Assembly: GCA_944371325.1 (NCBI GenBank)
Contig: CALVXO010000003.1
Span: 1 to 64,000 of the forward strand
Origin: an uncultured Bacilli bacterium
Lineage (GTDB): Bacteria > Bacillota_I > Bacilli_A > RF39 > UBA660
Length of the DNA: 64,000 nt
Direction: 5' to 3'
The position numbers and the translations under genes are program-made. Below, piece by piece: positions 51,783 to 60,583 of this stretch. Within the stretch, counting starts at the first letter, position 1. Each line of letters begins with the position of its first letter. The notes below the pieces were generated by a model. That model was not told the DNA's origin. It did not search any database and saw only the letters and a program-made list of their open reading frames with translations.

Positions 51783-52193
51783 TAACATTTTTAATAAATT
51801 AATTTTGAACATATCTTTTTCTTGATTTTCTTTTGATACCATAACACCTTTATATGTTGTTAATTCAGATTGATGTCCTTCTCCTAAAATTCCTTCAGGA
51901 GTTATTTTATCTAACATTACTATTTTCTCAGAAAAATAAACAGTATAATGTAATTTTATATCGCCATGAACTTTTGAAAACATTATATCAGTAGGCAATT
52001 TTAATTCATAATTTTTTGAATTATTTTCTTCATTGGTAGAAACTATTTCCCCTAAAAATTTTCCTTCTTTAAATGATGGATAATATGAAAAATATAACTT
52101 TTTATATGCTAACATATTGTATTTTTTTAACGATCTTTCATACTTTCTAAATTCATTTTCATTTACATATTCAAATAAATAAGCATCTTTCAT
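51774..52193 (-). CDS. Hypothetical protein
   Basis: The 139-residue protein is soluble with alternating strands (FLGEIVSTNEENNSKNYELKL, IKLHYTVYFSEKIVMLDKI) and a GEGHQSELTTYKGVMV segment. I start at 52193 (MKDAYLFEY) behind GAGGTG; the upstream in-frame extension lies in promoter sequence with TTGACT and TAAAAT 16 bases apart. Not recognised. Confidence 0.65.
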   Translation of the reverse strand: MKDAYLFEYVNENEFRKYERSLKKYNMLAYKKLYFSYYPSFKEGKFLGEIVSTNEENNSKNYELKLPTDIMFSKVHGDIKLHYTVYFSEKIVMLDKITPEGILGEGHQSELTTYKGVMVSKENQEKDMFKINLLKMLQK

Positions 52194-52256
52194 ATTATCG
52201 CACCTCGATTCTCTCCTATTCTTCTTAATTTTAACATAACAATAATTAAAAGTCAA

Positions 52257-52288
52257 ACAAAAAAGAAGCAAGTTTACACTTCTTTTTT
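52257..52288 (-). terminator. Terminator after the 52274 surface-protein gene
   Basis: AAAAAAGAAG and CTTCTTTTTT form a 10-bp stem; it overlaps the stop codon of the surface protein gene. Confidence 0.75.
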
Positions 52289-53656
52289 ATTTCCTGTTAA
52301 ATAATAGCCTTGACTTAATAATGTTTGGTCATTTTTACTTGTACTCCATTTATAATAAGTACCAGCAACAGTTAATTGTTTACGAGTTCTATATCTATAA
52401 TAAGTCACATATCCTTTGACTGGAACTTGTCTAGTTTTTTGAACTTCTACAACAACTTTATAAGGAACTTTAGTAGTTACTGTTTCATAAATTGGCTCAT
52501 AAGTAACACTACCACCTGTTCTTTTTACACAGTTGCTTCCTTCTAATGTATAACCAGGATAAGCTGCACAAGAATATGATGTACTACCGCTACTATAAGA
52601 TCTTGTATATTTTTTATATGTATAAGTTGTAACGTTTTGACAAACATTAGAACAATCTACTGTTGTTTTGTGACTGACATATTCATATTTAACTGTATTA
52701 CTATCATATAATGGTGAATTACTAGTTACAACAGTTTGGAATACCCAACTACCATAACCGCCTCCACCAGATGAAACAACTTGAGCTGGTTTGGTATCAA
52801 CAGATCCACCACTAGTTACAGGTCTAGAACCAATTTGAACTTGAGTAGTTTGCTCTTTATATCTAACTTCAATTTCGTAATCAGTATATGTTTGAGTTTT
52901 ATATCCTGTAACTTCTAATCTTTTTTCAATTTCAACTTGTCTTAAGTTAGTAACACTTATTCTATCTTTTGACCAGCTAGACCAAGGTCCCCAGCTAGAA
53001 TAACTATTTTGAACATCTAAACGATATTCATATTTATATTTTTTATTAACTACTGGTGTGCCAGGTTCATCATCAGGCTCATCATCAGGTTTATTATCAG
53101 GTTTATTATCAGGTTTATCAGTCTTACCAGAATTATCTGGTTTTGTTATTGGTGTTGTTTCTTCTTTCATACAAATTTCAGAATCACAGTAATCATAACA
53201 TCCCATATATACAATGATATAATCTTCATAATCTGAACATGATAATTGAACTTTCATTTGATATTCATCATTCATTTTAGTAACTTTAACATATGACTTA
53301 TTAACGTCACAACTTTGATTGTTACTATCTTTAAATGATAATACTAATTTTTTCTCTAACATTTCCTTTAATGTTAATGTTACAGAATCACCAATTTTTT
53401 GTGGTAATCTAGCATTTGTAAAATAACCTTGAGCAGCATCACGCATACTTTCTATGTTATCTGCAAATAATCTACCATAAAGTGCTTGTAATTGTTCACT
53501 TAATTCACTACTTAATTCGTCCTTACCAACAAAATTATCACTCAAATAACCTTTTGTTGGAAATAACCAAATCATAATTAAAATAAACAAGACAATCATA
53601 AATAACTGTAATATAATGTCTCTTACTGTAAAAGTATTTTTTCTTTCTTCATACAT
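52274..53656 (-). CDS. Membrane-anchored surface protein of unknown function
   Basis: The 460-residue protein has a cytoplasmic tail, one membrane helix (about 14-30), and an extracellular helical part with five Cys (CDVNK, SCSDYED, GCYDYCDSEIC). A Pro/Asp-rich repeat region follows (KPDNKPDNKPDDEPDDEPG). Then comes a strand-rich domain of about 260 residues with WGPWSSWSKD, a thrombospondin-like W-x-x-W, and repeated T-T-x-Y/V-x-Y motifs. The DNA of the Pro/Asp repeats is a short tandem repeat (53059-53121) that can vary in length. Its promoter region is copy B of the cassette upstream of the J-like gene. Function unknown. Confidence 0.75.
   Translation of the reverse strand: MYEERKNTFTVRDIILQLFMIVLFILIMIWLFPTKGYLSDNFVGKDELSSELSEQLQALYGRLFADNIESMRDAAQGYFTNARLPQKIGDSVTLTLKEMLEKKLVLSFKDSNNQSCDVNKSYVKVTKMNDEYQMKVQLSCSDYEDYIIVYMGCYDYCDSEICMKEETTPITKPDNSGKTDKPDNKPDNKPDDEPDDEPGTPVVNKKYKYEYRLDVQNSYSSWGPWSSWSKDRISVTNLRQVEIEKRLEVTGYKTQTYTDYEIEVRYKEQTTQVQIGSRPVTSGGSVDTKPAQVVSSGGGGYGSWVFQTVVTSNSPLYDSNTVKYEYVSHKTTVDCSNVCQNVTTYTYKKYTRSYSSGSTSYSCAAYPGYTLEGSNCVKRTGGSVTYEPIYETVTTKVPYKVVVEVQKTRQVPVKGYVTYYRYRTRKQLTVAGTYYKWSTSKNDQTLLSQGYYLTGNKKEV
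53059..53121 (-). repeat. Short tandem repeat encoding a Pro/Asp linker
   Basis: Units of 12 bases (plus strand TTATCAGGTTTA-like and TCATCAGGCTCA-like) encode KPDN/EPDD repeats, about five copies. Such arrays change length by slippage. Confidence 0.7.
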
Positions 53657-53686
53657 AATAATTCCCCCTCTTTTTTTATGTCGTAT

Positions 53687-53782
53687 ATACTATCATAAAA
53701 TTCGTTAATTGTCAAATAACAAAATTTTACAATATCTCTCAGTTGTTGCCGTATATTATATCATCTTTTTTTATTTTGTCAA
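53687..53782 (-). promoter_or_regulatory. Duplicated tandem-promoter cassette, copy B
   Basis: P1 is TTGACA (53782-53777), 16 bases, TATAAT (53760-53755). The element GGCAACAACTGAGAG (53750-53736) starts at about +1 of P1. P2 is TTGACA (53715-53710), 17 bases, TAGTAT (53692-53687). The leader after P2 ends in AAAAAAAGAGGGGGAATTA before the ATG, as in copy A. P1 overlaps the end of the Smr gene. Confidence 0.7.
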
Positions 53783-54043
53783 ATCGACACTAACTAGCGT
53801 ACATCCAACATTAAACGGATGAATTTTAAATTCAATAACTTTTTTATTCTTAGATAGTACCAATTGGGTAGTATCCTTTAATATTCCACTACCTATTCCA
53901 TGAATAATCACAATAAGTTTGTTCTTCATTTTTATATTATCATTGATAAAATCATTAATTGCTACCCTTGCAGTTTCTCTATCAAATCCATGTAGATCTA
54001 AGGATGGCAAATTATCAATAAATATTAAATCATTTAAATTCAT
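53771..54043 (-). CDS. Stand-alone Smr-domain protein
   Basis: The 90-residue product is a single Smr domain: LDLHGFDRETARVAINDFI, then KLIVIIHGIGSGILK, and FNVGCTLVSVDL. Smr domains of MutS2 and others nick or bind branched DNA or mRNA; recent work ties MutS2/SmrB to collided ribosomes. The LDLHG and HGxGxG motifs are intact. I start at 54043 (MNLNDL); the gene overlaps the PfkB gene by 14 bases and is probably coupled. Confidence 0.85.
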   Translation of the reverse strand: MNLNDLIFIDNLPSLDLHGFDRETARVAINDFINDNIKMKNKLIVIIHGIGSGILKDTTQLVLSKNKKVIEFKIHPFNVGCTLVSVDLTK

Positions 54044-54917
54044 TATATACTGCTTCCATTTCTTCTTTTGTAGGTATTGAATTTCTAGTTCCAATTCTAC
54101 TTACTGATATAGCGCCTGCATAATTAGCTAATTGTAAGGCATATTTTGGATCATATCCGTTGGCTAAATAATATGTTAAAGCACCATGAAATATATCGCC
54201 TGCACCAGTTGAATCAACAGATTTTAGTTTTATTGACTTAATAATTTCATAATTATATAAACATCCTTTATCTTCTAAAGTTACAACTATTTCGTTATTA
54301 AATATCTCTTTTAATTTTGAATAAACATTTTTAATTGTATCAAAATCATCATAATCAAATTTTATATTAGTAACTTTTTCTGCAAATTCTTTTGAACATG
54401 CAACCCATTTTACCATCTTGCATAGTTCAATAACTTCATTTGTATCTCTTCCTGCATCGATAATAGATAATGCATCAGGATATTTAGATAATATATATTT
54501 ACTCATTTCATATTCTTGACCATCAATTAATATAACATCTGGAGTAAAATCTAATTCGAATTTATTCATTTCAACTTTTTTTGGCTTATAAGCAAAAGTT
54601 GTTCTTGAGCCATTTTGTTTATTTGCTAAAACAAAACTTGATGTTGTACTATGATTATCTCTTAACTCTAAATATTTTGTATTAACATTAACATTTTCAA
54701 ATTCTTCTTTTATTTTATGGCCATAAAAATCATTTCCAACTATTCCTGCAAAATAAACATCACTTCCCCAACTACCTAATAAATAAGCAGCCGTACTAGC
54801 AGGTCCGCCACCACATTCAATTCTCTCTTGAACTCTATTTTTAGTATTTTCTACTGGATATTCATCCAATGGTAAAGTTATATCATAAGTAGCATGTCCT
54901 AAACATAATATTTTCAT
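54030..54917 (-). CDS. PfkB-family carbohydrate kinase
   Basis: The 295-residue protein has the ribokinase-like fold marks: GGGPASTAAYLLGSWG (substrate site), FAGIVGNDFYG, and the catalytic motif DSTGAGDIFHGALTYYLANG with the Asp base and anion hole. Substrate cannot be named; sequences close to this are often labelled sugar or ribokinase-like. A hairpin (AATCTAA/TTAGATT, 54930-54948) sits between an AAAGGA and its start. Confidence 0.9.
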   Translation of the reverse strand: MKILCLGHATYDITLPLDEYPVENTKNRVQERIECGGGPASTAAYLLGSWGSDVYFAGIVGNDFYGHKIKEEFENVNVNTKYLELRDNHSTTSSFVLANKQNGSRTTFAYKPKKVEMNKFELDFTPDVILIDGQEYEMSKYILSKYPDALSIIDAGRDTNEVIELCKMVKWVACSKEFAEKVTNIKFDYDDFDTIKNVYSKLKEIFNNEIVVTLEDKGCLYNYEIIKSIKLKSVDSTGAGDIFHGALTYYLANGYDPKYALQLANYAGAISVSRIGTRNSIPTKEEMEAVYNEFK

Positions 54918-54929
54918 TTTATCACATAT

Positions 54930-54948
54930 AATCTAATTAATTTAGATT
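54930..54948 (-). promoter_or_regulatory. Inverted repeat in the PfkB leader
   Basis: AATCTAA, ATTAA, TTAGATT form a perfect 7-bp hairpin just after AAAGG and 12 bases before the ATG. A similar AAAGGAATC hairpin lies before the 55439 gene. Confidence 0.5.
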
Positions 54949-55013
54949 CCTTTCTTTCTGTAAATATTTTATCATTTTTAGGACTACTATTCAATATTTG
55001 ATTTTAAATAAAA

Positions 55014-55037
55014 TAAAAAAGTAGACAAAACTACTTT
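55014..55037 (-). terminator. Terminator after the 55038 gene
   Basis: AAAAGTAG and CTACTTTT form an 8-bp stem around TTTTGT, with T-runs on the minus strand. Confidence 0.75.
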
Positions 55038-55439
55038 TTACATTTTAAATAATTTAGTAAAACTTTCAGTATTATTTTCCTTATCAAAATAAATTCCTTT
55101 TTGTGATGCTGAATTACGAGAAATTCTTCCTTCATCAATAAAACTCATCAAATCAATATTATCGTATTCTGAAACTTTATAAGCAAAAAGTTTAAATGGT
55201 ATATTAAATTTATCAGATAATTCAATAAATGCCATTAATCCTTTTTCTTTTAATAAATTTAACAACTCAATATCATTAGGTAATAGTAAGGTTGTAATAA
55301 ATAAATTTTTTTCACTTTCTTCAATTGGAAATTCTGCAATAAACTTTATTTTTTCTTCATCTGATAATGATTTAAAGTATTCTACAGAGTTATAAGCTGA
55401 ATTTTTTACTAAGCAATATCTTGTTATATAATTTTCCAT
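55038..55439 (-). CDS. Hypothetical protein
   Basis: The 133-residue product is acidic and mainly helical (SLSDEEKIKFIAEFPIEESEK, LLNLLKEKGLMAFIEL). It ends with a small basic part that has SASQKGIYFDKENN. Not recognised. A 16-base palindrome (55451-55466) lies between an AAAGGA and the start; the weak GTGAG is the nearest ribosome site. Confidence 0.6.
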   Translation of the reverse strand: MENYITRYCLVKNSAYNSVEYFKSLSDEEKIKFIAEFPIEESEKNLFITTLLLPNDIELLNLLKEKGLMAFIELSDKFNIPFKLFAYKVSEYDNIDLMSFIDEGRISRNSASQKGIYFDKENNTESFTKLFKM

Positions 55440-55450
55440 AGTTTACTCAC

Positions 55451-55466
55451 ATCAATTTAAATTGAT
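55451..55466 (-). promoter_or_regulatory. Perfect 16-base palindrome before the 55439 gene
   Basis: ATCAATTTAAATTGAT is fully self-complementary. It follows AAAGGA on the minus strand and precedes the ATG by 11 bases, so it may be an operator or a leader hairpin. Confidence 0.5.
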
Positions 55467-55616
55467 TCCTTTCTATTTAATAATATACATGTTACAAAAT
55501 TTATTACATTAAAACAAATTTGAAAACATATTGAACATTATATCACAAATAAAAATAAAATCAAATTTTATTAATGAAATATCTTTAATTCATAAACACA
55601 CATACTATTTTCTCAT

Positions 55617-55643
55617 AAAAAAGATTATCACAACAGATAATCA
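55617..55643 (-). terminator. Terminator after the 55670 gene
   Basis: GATTATC and GATAATC form a 7-bp stem around TGTTGT; TTTTTT follows on the minus strand. Confidence 0.7.
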
Positions 55644-55669
55644 AATTTGTTTAGTTATTTAACATTAAA

Positions 55670-56068
55670 CTAATATTTAAATATTTCTAAAGATATAACT
55701 TTTTCTAATTTTTTTAACTCATCTGGTTGTAACTTATGAACAGTCCTATACTGATTAAATAATTTATTTTCTTTACTCAAAATTAATGGCTTTTCATAAT
55801 CAATATATTTTATTTTTACATCAACAGTATTTTTGTTGTTGCAATATTCCGAAGGACTATTTCTTAAAATATAAGGTTCCTTTACAATCACACCCCAGGA
55901 ATATATTCCTGATTCTTTATTTCTACATTGTTTTCCAACATGTAATAATACTATATCATTTAATTTCATTTCTTTAGTAGCCAACATATGTTCAACATGA
56001 TTTATATTTTTTACATTATTAAACATATTCCATTGCTTTAAATTAACAGGCTCAAAAAAATAATTCAT
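55670..56068 (-). CDS. EVE/PUA-like domain protein
   Basis: The 132-residue protein starts MNYFFEPVNLKQW and has MKLNDIVLLHVGKQC, then SGIYSWGVIVKEPYI, which fits the beta-barrel core of EVE/PUA-like domains that bind modified nucleotides. The helical C-terminus (QPDELKKLEKVI) is typical. The start at 56068 follows GGAGTGG. EVE proteins often accompany restriction systems; none is visible here. Confidence 0.65.
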   Translation of the reverse strand: MNYFFEPVNLKQWNMFNNVKNINHVEHMLATKEMKLNDIVLLHVGKQCRNKESGIYSWGVIVKEPYILRNSPSEYCNNKNTVDVKIKYIDYEKPLILSKENKLFNQYRTVHKLQPDELKKLEKVISLEIFKY

Positions 56069-56195
56069 AATTTCCACTCCTAATCACAAAAAAATAAACA
56101 CTTTTTAATTTTATAACATTTTTTTATATTAATAGCCTATTTTCACTTAAATTAGACACCATTAATGTTTACTTATCTAATAATATAATTATAGC

Positions 56196-56228
56196 ACAAA
56201 AAAAGACTAAATCTTATAATTTAGCCTT
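56196..56228 (-). terminator. Terminator after ppdK
   Basis: On the minus strand GGCTAAAT and ATTTAGTC pair (one G-U) around TATAAG and run into TTTTTTT. Confidence 0.75.
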
Positions 56229-58848
56229 AATTTTCTTTTACAACTGCTTGAGCAGCAGCAAGTCTAGCAATTGGTACTCTAAATGGAGAACAAGATACAT
56301 AATTTAAACCAACTTTATGGCAGAATTCAACACTTGATGGTTCCCCACCATGTTCACCACATATACCTAAAGTTATATCAGGTCTAGTTGATTTACCTTT
56401 GCGAGCAGCCATTTCAACTAATTGTCCAACACCAGTTTGATCTAATTTAGCAAATGGATCACTTTCAAATATTTTTTTATCATAGTAATCGTTTAAGAAT
56501 TTACCAGCATCATCTCTTGAGAATCCATAAGTCATTTGTGTTAAGTCGTTAGTACCAAAACTGAAGAATTCAGCTTGTTTAGCAATTTCGTCAGCTGTTA
56601 AAGCAGCTCTTGGAATTTCAATCATTGTACCGATTTCATACTTCATTTTAATATTATTTTCTTTTAATATTTTATCAGCAGTTTCAACTACTATTTTTTT
56701 AACATATTCTAATTCTTTTACATCACCAACTAATGGTATCATAATTTCAGGAGTTACATTCATTCCTTTTTTATTTACATTAATTGCAGCTTCAATAACA
56801 GCTCTTGTTTGCATTCTAGCAATTTCAGGATAAGTAATTGCTAATCTACATCCACGATGTCCCATCATTGGGTTAAATTCTTTTAAAGCATCAATTCTAT
56901 TTTGAATAATTTCTAAACTTATATTTAAGCTTTTAGCTAATGGTTCCATTTCTTCTTTAGTATGAGGTAAGAATTCATGTAATGGTGGATCTAGATATCT
57001 AATAACAACTGGATCTCCTTCCATTGCTTCAAATAATTTTTCAAAGTCTCCTCTTTGATAAGGTAAAATTTTATCTAAAGCTTCTTCTCTTTGTTCTAAA
57101 GTATCTGCTAATATCATTCTTCTAAAGTTAAAGATTCTATCAGTCTCAAAGAACATGTGTTCAGTACGACATAATCCAATACCTTCAGCACCGAATTTTC
57201 TTGCTTGAATAGCATCTTTTGGTGTATCAGCATTAGCTCTAACTTTTAATCTTCTAGTTTCATCGGCCCATTTCATAAATGTTTCAAAGTCACCACTGAT
57301 ACTAGCTTCTACTGTTTTAACATTTTCACCATAGACATTACCAGTAGATCCATCGATTGATAAATAATCTCCTTCTTTAAATACTAAACCATCTTTAGTT
57401 TTTAAAGTTTTCTTTTCTTCATCAATGATTAATTCACCGCAACCAGATACACAGCATCTACCCATACCACGAGCAACAACAGCGGCATGTGATGTCATTC
57501 CACCTCTAATAGTTAAAATACCATTTGCATCATTCATACCTTGAATATCTTCAGGTGAAGTTTCTAATCTTACTAATAAAGTTTCTTCTCCTCTTTTTTT
57601 AGCTTCACTTACATCACTAGCAGTAAAATAAATTTTACCAGCACCTGCACCAGGTGAAGCCGCTAATCCTTTAGCAATAACTTTAGCTTTCTTTAATGCT
57701 TCAGTATCAAACATTGGATGTAATAATTGATCTAATTGTTTAGGCTCAACTTTAAGTAAAGCTTCTTTAGGAGTAATCATACCTTCATTTACTAAATCAA
57801 CAGCAACTTTTAAAGCAGCTTGAGCAGTTCTTTTACCATTTCTAGTTTGTAACATAAATAGTTTACCATTTTCAATAGTAAATTCCATATCTTGCATATC
57901 TTTATAATGATTTTCTAATGTTTTAGCTATTTCACTAAATTGTTTATAAACATCAGGCATAACATCTTTTAAAGTTGAAATAGGTTGTGGTGTTCTAATA
58001 CCAGCAACAACATCTTCTCCTTGTGCATTAATTAAATATTCACCATATAGTTTATTTTCTCCTGTTGCAGGGTTTCTTGTAAATGCAACACCAGTACCTG
58101 ATTTATCGCCACTATTACCATAAACCATTTCTTGAACATTAACAGCAGTTCCCCAACTACCTGGAATATCATTCATTCTTCTATAAATGATAGCTCTTTC
58201 GTTATTCCATGATCTAAACACAGCCGTAACTGCTTCAATTAATTGAACTTTAGGATCTTGTGGGAATTCTTCACCAGCTAATTTTTTATAAATATCTTTA
58301 AATTTTTTAGTTATTTCTTTCATATCATCAGCGTTTAAATCTGTATCATATGTAACACCTTTTTTTTCTTTAAATTCATCTAAAACTCTTTCAAAACTAG
58401 ATTTTGGATATCCTTTTACAACATCTGCAAACATTTGAATGAATCTTCTATATGAATCATAAACGAATCTAGGATTATTTATTTTTTCACTAAAGTTTTT
58501 AGCTACTTCATCATTTAATCCTAAATTAAGTACAGTATCCATCATACCAGGCATACTAGCTCTAGCGCCACTTCTTACTGATACTAATAATGGATTATTT
58601 AAATCTCCCATTTTTTTACCTGAAGTTTTTTCTAAGTTAGCTAATTTAGTCATAATTTGTTCAATAACTTCATCAGCTATCTTTTCACCATCATCATAAT
58701 ATTTATTACAAGCTTCAGTTGTAACTGTAAATCCATCAGGAACAGGTAGTCCAATACTTTTCATTTCTGCTAAATTGGCACCTTTACCACCTAATAGATT
58801 TCTCATATCTTTGTTTCCTTCATTAAAAGAATAAACATATTGTGTCAT
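56227..58848 (-). CDS. ppdK: Pyruvate, phosphate dikinase
   Basis: PpdK interconverts pyruvate + ATP + Pi with PEP + AMP + PPi. The 873-residue protein has an N-terminal ATP-grasp domain with LLGGKGANLAEM. The phospho-His domain has GGMTSHAAVVARGMGRCCVSG with the reactive His. The C-terminal TIM barrel has GAEGIGLCRTEHMFF, EIGTMIEIPRAAL, FSFGTNDLTQMTYGFSRDD and LGICGEHGGEP. Length is full. Start at 58848 (MTQYVY) behind GGAGGG. In anaerobic gut Bacillota the enzyme often replaces pyruvate kinase in glycolysis; this is inferred here. Confidence 0.97.
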   Translation of the reverse strand: MTQYVYSFNEGNKDMRNLLGGKGANLAEMKSIGLPVPDGFTVTTEACNKYYDDGEKIADEVIEQIMTKLANLEKTSGKKMGDLNNPLLVSVRSGARASMPGMMDTVLNLGLNDEVAKNFSEKINNPRFVYDSYRRFIQMFADVVKGYPKSSFERVLDEFKEKKGVTYDTDLNADDMKEITKKFKDIYKKLAGEEFPQDPKVQLIEAVTAVFRSWNNERAIIYRRMNDIPGSWGTAVNVQEMVYGNSGDKSGTGVAFTRNPATGENKLYGEYLINAQGEDVVAGIRTPQPISTLKDVMPDVYKQFSEIAKTLENHYKDMQDMEFTIENGKLFMLQTRNGKRTAQAALKVAVDLVNEGMITPKEALLKVEPKQLDQLLHPMFDTEALKKAKVIAKGLAASPGAGAGKIYFTASDVSEAKKRGEETLLVRLETSPEDIQGMNDANGILTIRGGMTSHAAVVARGMGRCCVSGCGELIIDEEKKTLKTKDGLVFKEGDYLSIDGSTGNVYGENVKTVEASISGDFETFMKWADETRRLKVRANADTPKDAIQARKFGAEGIGLCRTEHMFFETDRIFNFRRMILADTLEQREEALDKILPYQRGDFEKLFEAMEGDPVVIRYLDPPLHEFLPHTKEEMEPLAKSLNISLEIIQNRIDALKEFNPMMGHRGCRLAITYPEIARMQTRAVIEAAINVNKKGMNVTPEIMIPLVGDVKELEYVKKIVVETADKILKENNIKMKYEIGTMIEIPRAALTADEIAKQAEFFSFGTNDLTQMTYGFSRDDAGKFLNDYYDKKIFESDPFAKLDQTGVGQLVEMAARKGKSTRPDITLGICGEHGGEPSSVEFCHKVGLNYVSCSPFRVPIARLAAAQAVVKEN

Positions 58849-58901
58849 ATATCTTGCCCTCCTCATTATCTAACACAATTAAATTATAACATATATATAT
58901 T

Positions 58902-58928
58902 AAAAAAAGAATAAAAACTTATTCTTTT
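58902..58928 (-). terminator. Terminator between the DUF2207 gene and ppdK
   Basis: AAAAAGAATAA and TTATTCTTTTT form an 11-bp stem around GTTT; T-runs follow on the minus strand. Confidence 0.8.
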
Positions 58929-58938
58929 TACATAATTT

Positions 58939-60579
58939 TTAACGGCTTCCACCGCCTCCACCACCGAAGGAACCTCCTCCTCCGCCACCTGCTGAGAATC
59001 CGCCGCCACCAGATGAATAAGACTGAGCTCTACTTCTAGCAGTATTAGCAGCTGATACTGATCTTGTTGAAATAGTATTTAAGAATATAATAGTGTCAAA
59101 ATCAACATTATCTAAATTTTCAATATATTCAGGATATAGCTTTTTAAATTGTTTTGCCACTTTATCTGCCATACCAAATATGTAAGCAAACATTAAATAT
59201 TCATCCCATAATTTAACTTCAATTGCTTCTTTTGTATCGATAGAAGAAAATTCTTCTAAAAATAATTTTAACCCATATAATTTTTTAGAATCTTCATATA
59301 AAATATCATCCATAACATTTTTATATTTACATTCTTTACGATTAGTTCTTTTATAAATATGACCTTGTTTTTTTAATTCTCTAATTTTATTATTTTTAAT
59401 TCGATCAAATAAATTTAAATACTTACTATAATTTTTTTTAGCCCATTTTTCTAATTCTTTTGACTCTAGTATTCCATCAATACTTGCTTTATACATCATA
59501 TCATATAGTTCTTGTTCTTCTTTTATATCTAATTTAACATCTTTATTAAGAACTATTTTAGTAGATTTTTCTTTTAATATTTGGACTTTATCTTCTTTAA
59601 TCCATTTAAGCAATATTGCACCTAATATACTAGCCGAAGATTTTAACCATTTATTTAAACTAGCTAATGCATTAGCATAATATATATCTTTATTACAAGG
59701 AATATCTCTAAATAAAGGAGTGTTTTTTTTAGTTATTTTTTTATTATCTTTATATCCATATAAAGAATTACGCGCTATTATAAAAATGATAATAAAAGGA
59801 ATAAAATACATTAAAAAGTTTAAAATTCCGAAAATAAAATTTATTATATTTGAAGAATTATTTGAATAATCATAATCATAAGAACCTTGTTCTGCTTTAT
59901 TATATACTTCATCAAATGTATCGTATTTAGTAGTATTAGTAGTATTAAATGTGTTTAATGGGAATTTTGCTAATAAAACAGCATAATTTCCATCCATATT
60001 TCCTTCATTAGACATATATATCTTACCATCATAAACATAGGCATACCCTTTATATCCATAACCCCATACATCTAAAGTATCAGGGAAATCATAAAAACTA
60101 GATATTTCTAGTGTAAAATTATCAAAATTAACATTAGATAATTTATCAATAAAATTATAATATATTACTTGAGCATCATCAGTATTAAATATAAAATTAC
60201 TTAATCTATATTCTAATTTAAAGGTATGATTTTTATAATCATATTTACCAAAACATAATTCTAAGCCATCATAAGTTTTATTGATACCATAATATCCTTT
60301 TTTTTCATTTAGAGATTCATCAACATCCCAATTTTTATATGTTAGTAAATCACCATCCATATATACTTTGAAATTAGATAATTCCATATTACCCATATTG
60401 TTTAAAACTTTGTACCATTCAGTTCCGTCAGTTCCTTTAACATTCCATATTTCTTCTATATTAGCGTTACCATTTTCATCTAAATATACTTTTATATCTA
60501 TACTATAGATGTTGTTTTTAGCAGAAACAACACTAATACTAAATAGAAATGTAACAATCAAAAATATAATTTTTTTCAT
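58939..60579 (-). CDS. DUF2207 family membrane protein
   Basis: The 546-residue protein has a signal peptide (FLFSISVVSA), then an extracytoplasmic DUF2207 domain (YSIDIKVYLDENGNANIEEIW, LSNFIFNTDDAQVIYYNFI). A membrane helix follows (about 250-270), then a cytoplasmic helical part (LASLNKWLKSSASILGAILLKW). The end is Gly/Ser-rich (GGGGSFGGGG). DUF2207 proteins are widespread in Gram-positive bacteria with unknown function; the Gly-rich end is common in them. It follows tdk by four bases. Confidence 0.9.
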   Translation of the reverse strand: MKKIIFLIVTFLFSISVVSAKNNIYSIDIKVYLDENGNANIEEIWNVKGTDGTEWYKVLNNMGNMELSNFKVYMDGDLLTYKNWDVDESLNEKKGYYGINKTYDGLELCFGKYDYKNHTFKLEYRLSNFIFNTDDAQVIYYNFIDKLSNVNFDNFTLEISSFYDFPDTLDVWGYGYKGYAYVYDGKIYMSNEGNMDGNYAVLLAKFPLNTFNTTNTTKYDTFDEVYNKAEQGSYDYDYSNNSSNIINFIFGILNFLMYFIPFIIIFIIARNSLYGYKDNKKITKKNTPLFRDIPCNKDIYYANALASLNKWLKSSASILGAILLKWIKEDKVQILKEKSTKIVLNKDVKLDIKEEQELYDMMYKASIDGILESKELEKWAKKNYSKYLNLFDRIKNNKIRELKKQGHIYKRTNRKECKYKNVMDDILYEDSKKLYGLKLFLEEFSSIDTKEAIEVKLWDEYLMFAYIFGMADKVAKQFKKLYPEYIENLDNVDFDTIIFLNTISTRSVSAANTARSRAQSYSSGGGGFSAGGGGGGSFGGGGGGSR

Positions 60580-60583
60580 TATC

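Noticed and set aside
53059-53121. CRISPR or mobile-element repeat
   Set aside because: The units are 12 bases, in frame, and encode a Pro/Asp linker.
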